The notes under the pieces: model-generated
Databases searched by the model: none
Seen by the model: the letters and a program-made list of their open reading frames with translations, nothing else
What the model was told of the DNA's origin: nothing
Position numbers and translations under genes: made by a program
Shown: piece by piece, positions 63,901 through 64,000 of the stretch
How the letters are laid out: every line of letters starts with the position of its first letter
Position numbering within the stretch: position 1 is the first letter of the stretch
Origin: Trichinella spiralis
Lineage: Eukaryota; Nematoda; Enoplea; Trichinellida; Trichinellidae
Length of the DNA: 64,000 nt
Direction: 5' to 3'
Assembly (NCBI GenBank): GCA_000181795.3
Contig: CM012954.1
Location: forward strand, 9,792,788 to 9,856,787

Positions 63901-64000
63901 TTTATGAATTTTGATTATTTACTGAAGTTTTACTTTGTTAAATAGCTCTGTCTATTTAAAGCAAATTTTGTTCCATAAATTTTGCAGCTGGTGCTGCACT
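63901..64000. other. CWC15 3' flank
   Basis: 100 bp to the window edge. No polyadenylation hexamer of the exact AATAAA form was noted here. Confidence 0.4.

Overview
The window is AT-rich DNA from a multicellular animal. Nearly every recognisable gene is split by very short GT-AG introns, mostly 45-100 bp, that end in TTTCAG or TTTTAG. The conserved genes encode animal proteins: a receptor tyrosine kinase, a TANGO1-like protein, an intraflagellar transport subunit and Rab14. Intron size, acceptor consensus, gene density and abutting convergent genes fit a nematode best. A TANGO1-type gene would be unexpected in a Caenorhabditis-like worm, so an early-branching nematode, or another small-intron invertebrate, is my best guess. 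The species is inferred, not shown. I rebuilt the exons by hand from splice sites and reading phase. In almost all genes the phases close exactly and the total length is a multiple of three.

Layout. 1-6.5 kb: mostly non-coding, with an orphan anchored membrane protein (3.5-4.6 kb, minus) and a worn transposon-like stretch (5.4-6.2 kb). 6.6-9.4 kb and 26.8-29.65 kb: two inverted copies of a roughly 2.8-kb unit, each with a FERM-domain gene. Between them lie a receptor tyrosine kinase (11.7-16.0 kb, minus), a TANGO1-like ER-exit receptor (18.2-23.7 kb, minus) and a small tail-anchored protein (26.0 kb, plus). 29.8-35.0 kb: WDR6 and an AIG1/ADTRP hydrolase, both minus. 36.1-41 kb: HMG-CoA reductase and a PEBP protein, both plus. 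41.9-46.2 kb: a tentative small gene and a SMYD3-like methyltransferase, plus. 46.2-48.7 kb: IFT74, minus. 49.4-50 kb: a short TATA-driven gene for a secreted peptide. 51.2-53.0 kb: Rab14, plus. 53.5-58.6 kb: COG3 and VPS72/YL1, minus. 59.2-60.4 kb: NUFIP1, plus. 60.4-61.5 kb: TMBIM4, minus. 62.0-63.9 kb: CWC15, plus.

Functional themes. Several genes act in the early secretory pathway and Golgi (TANGO1, COG3, Rab14, TMBIM4). Others act in RNA processing (WDR6 for tRNA methylation, NUFIP1 for snoRNP assembly, CWC15 for the spliceosome). I see no operon-like functional cluster. Divergent pairs share short intergenic promoters (VPS72/NUFIP1, TMBIM4/CWC15, AIG1/HMGCR). Convergent pairs almost touch (SMYD3/IFT74, NUFIP1/TMBIM4). 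The most unusual items are the mosaic inverted FERM paralogues, the receptor kinase ectodomain, the TANGO1 gene with its luminal repeats and GC-rich exons, and the orphan secreted-peptide gene with a 3' hairpin around its poly(A) signal.
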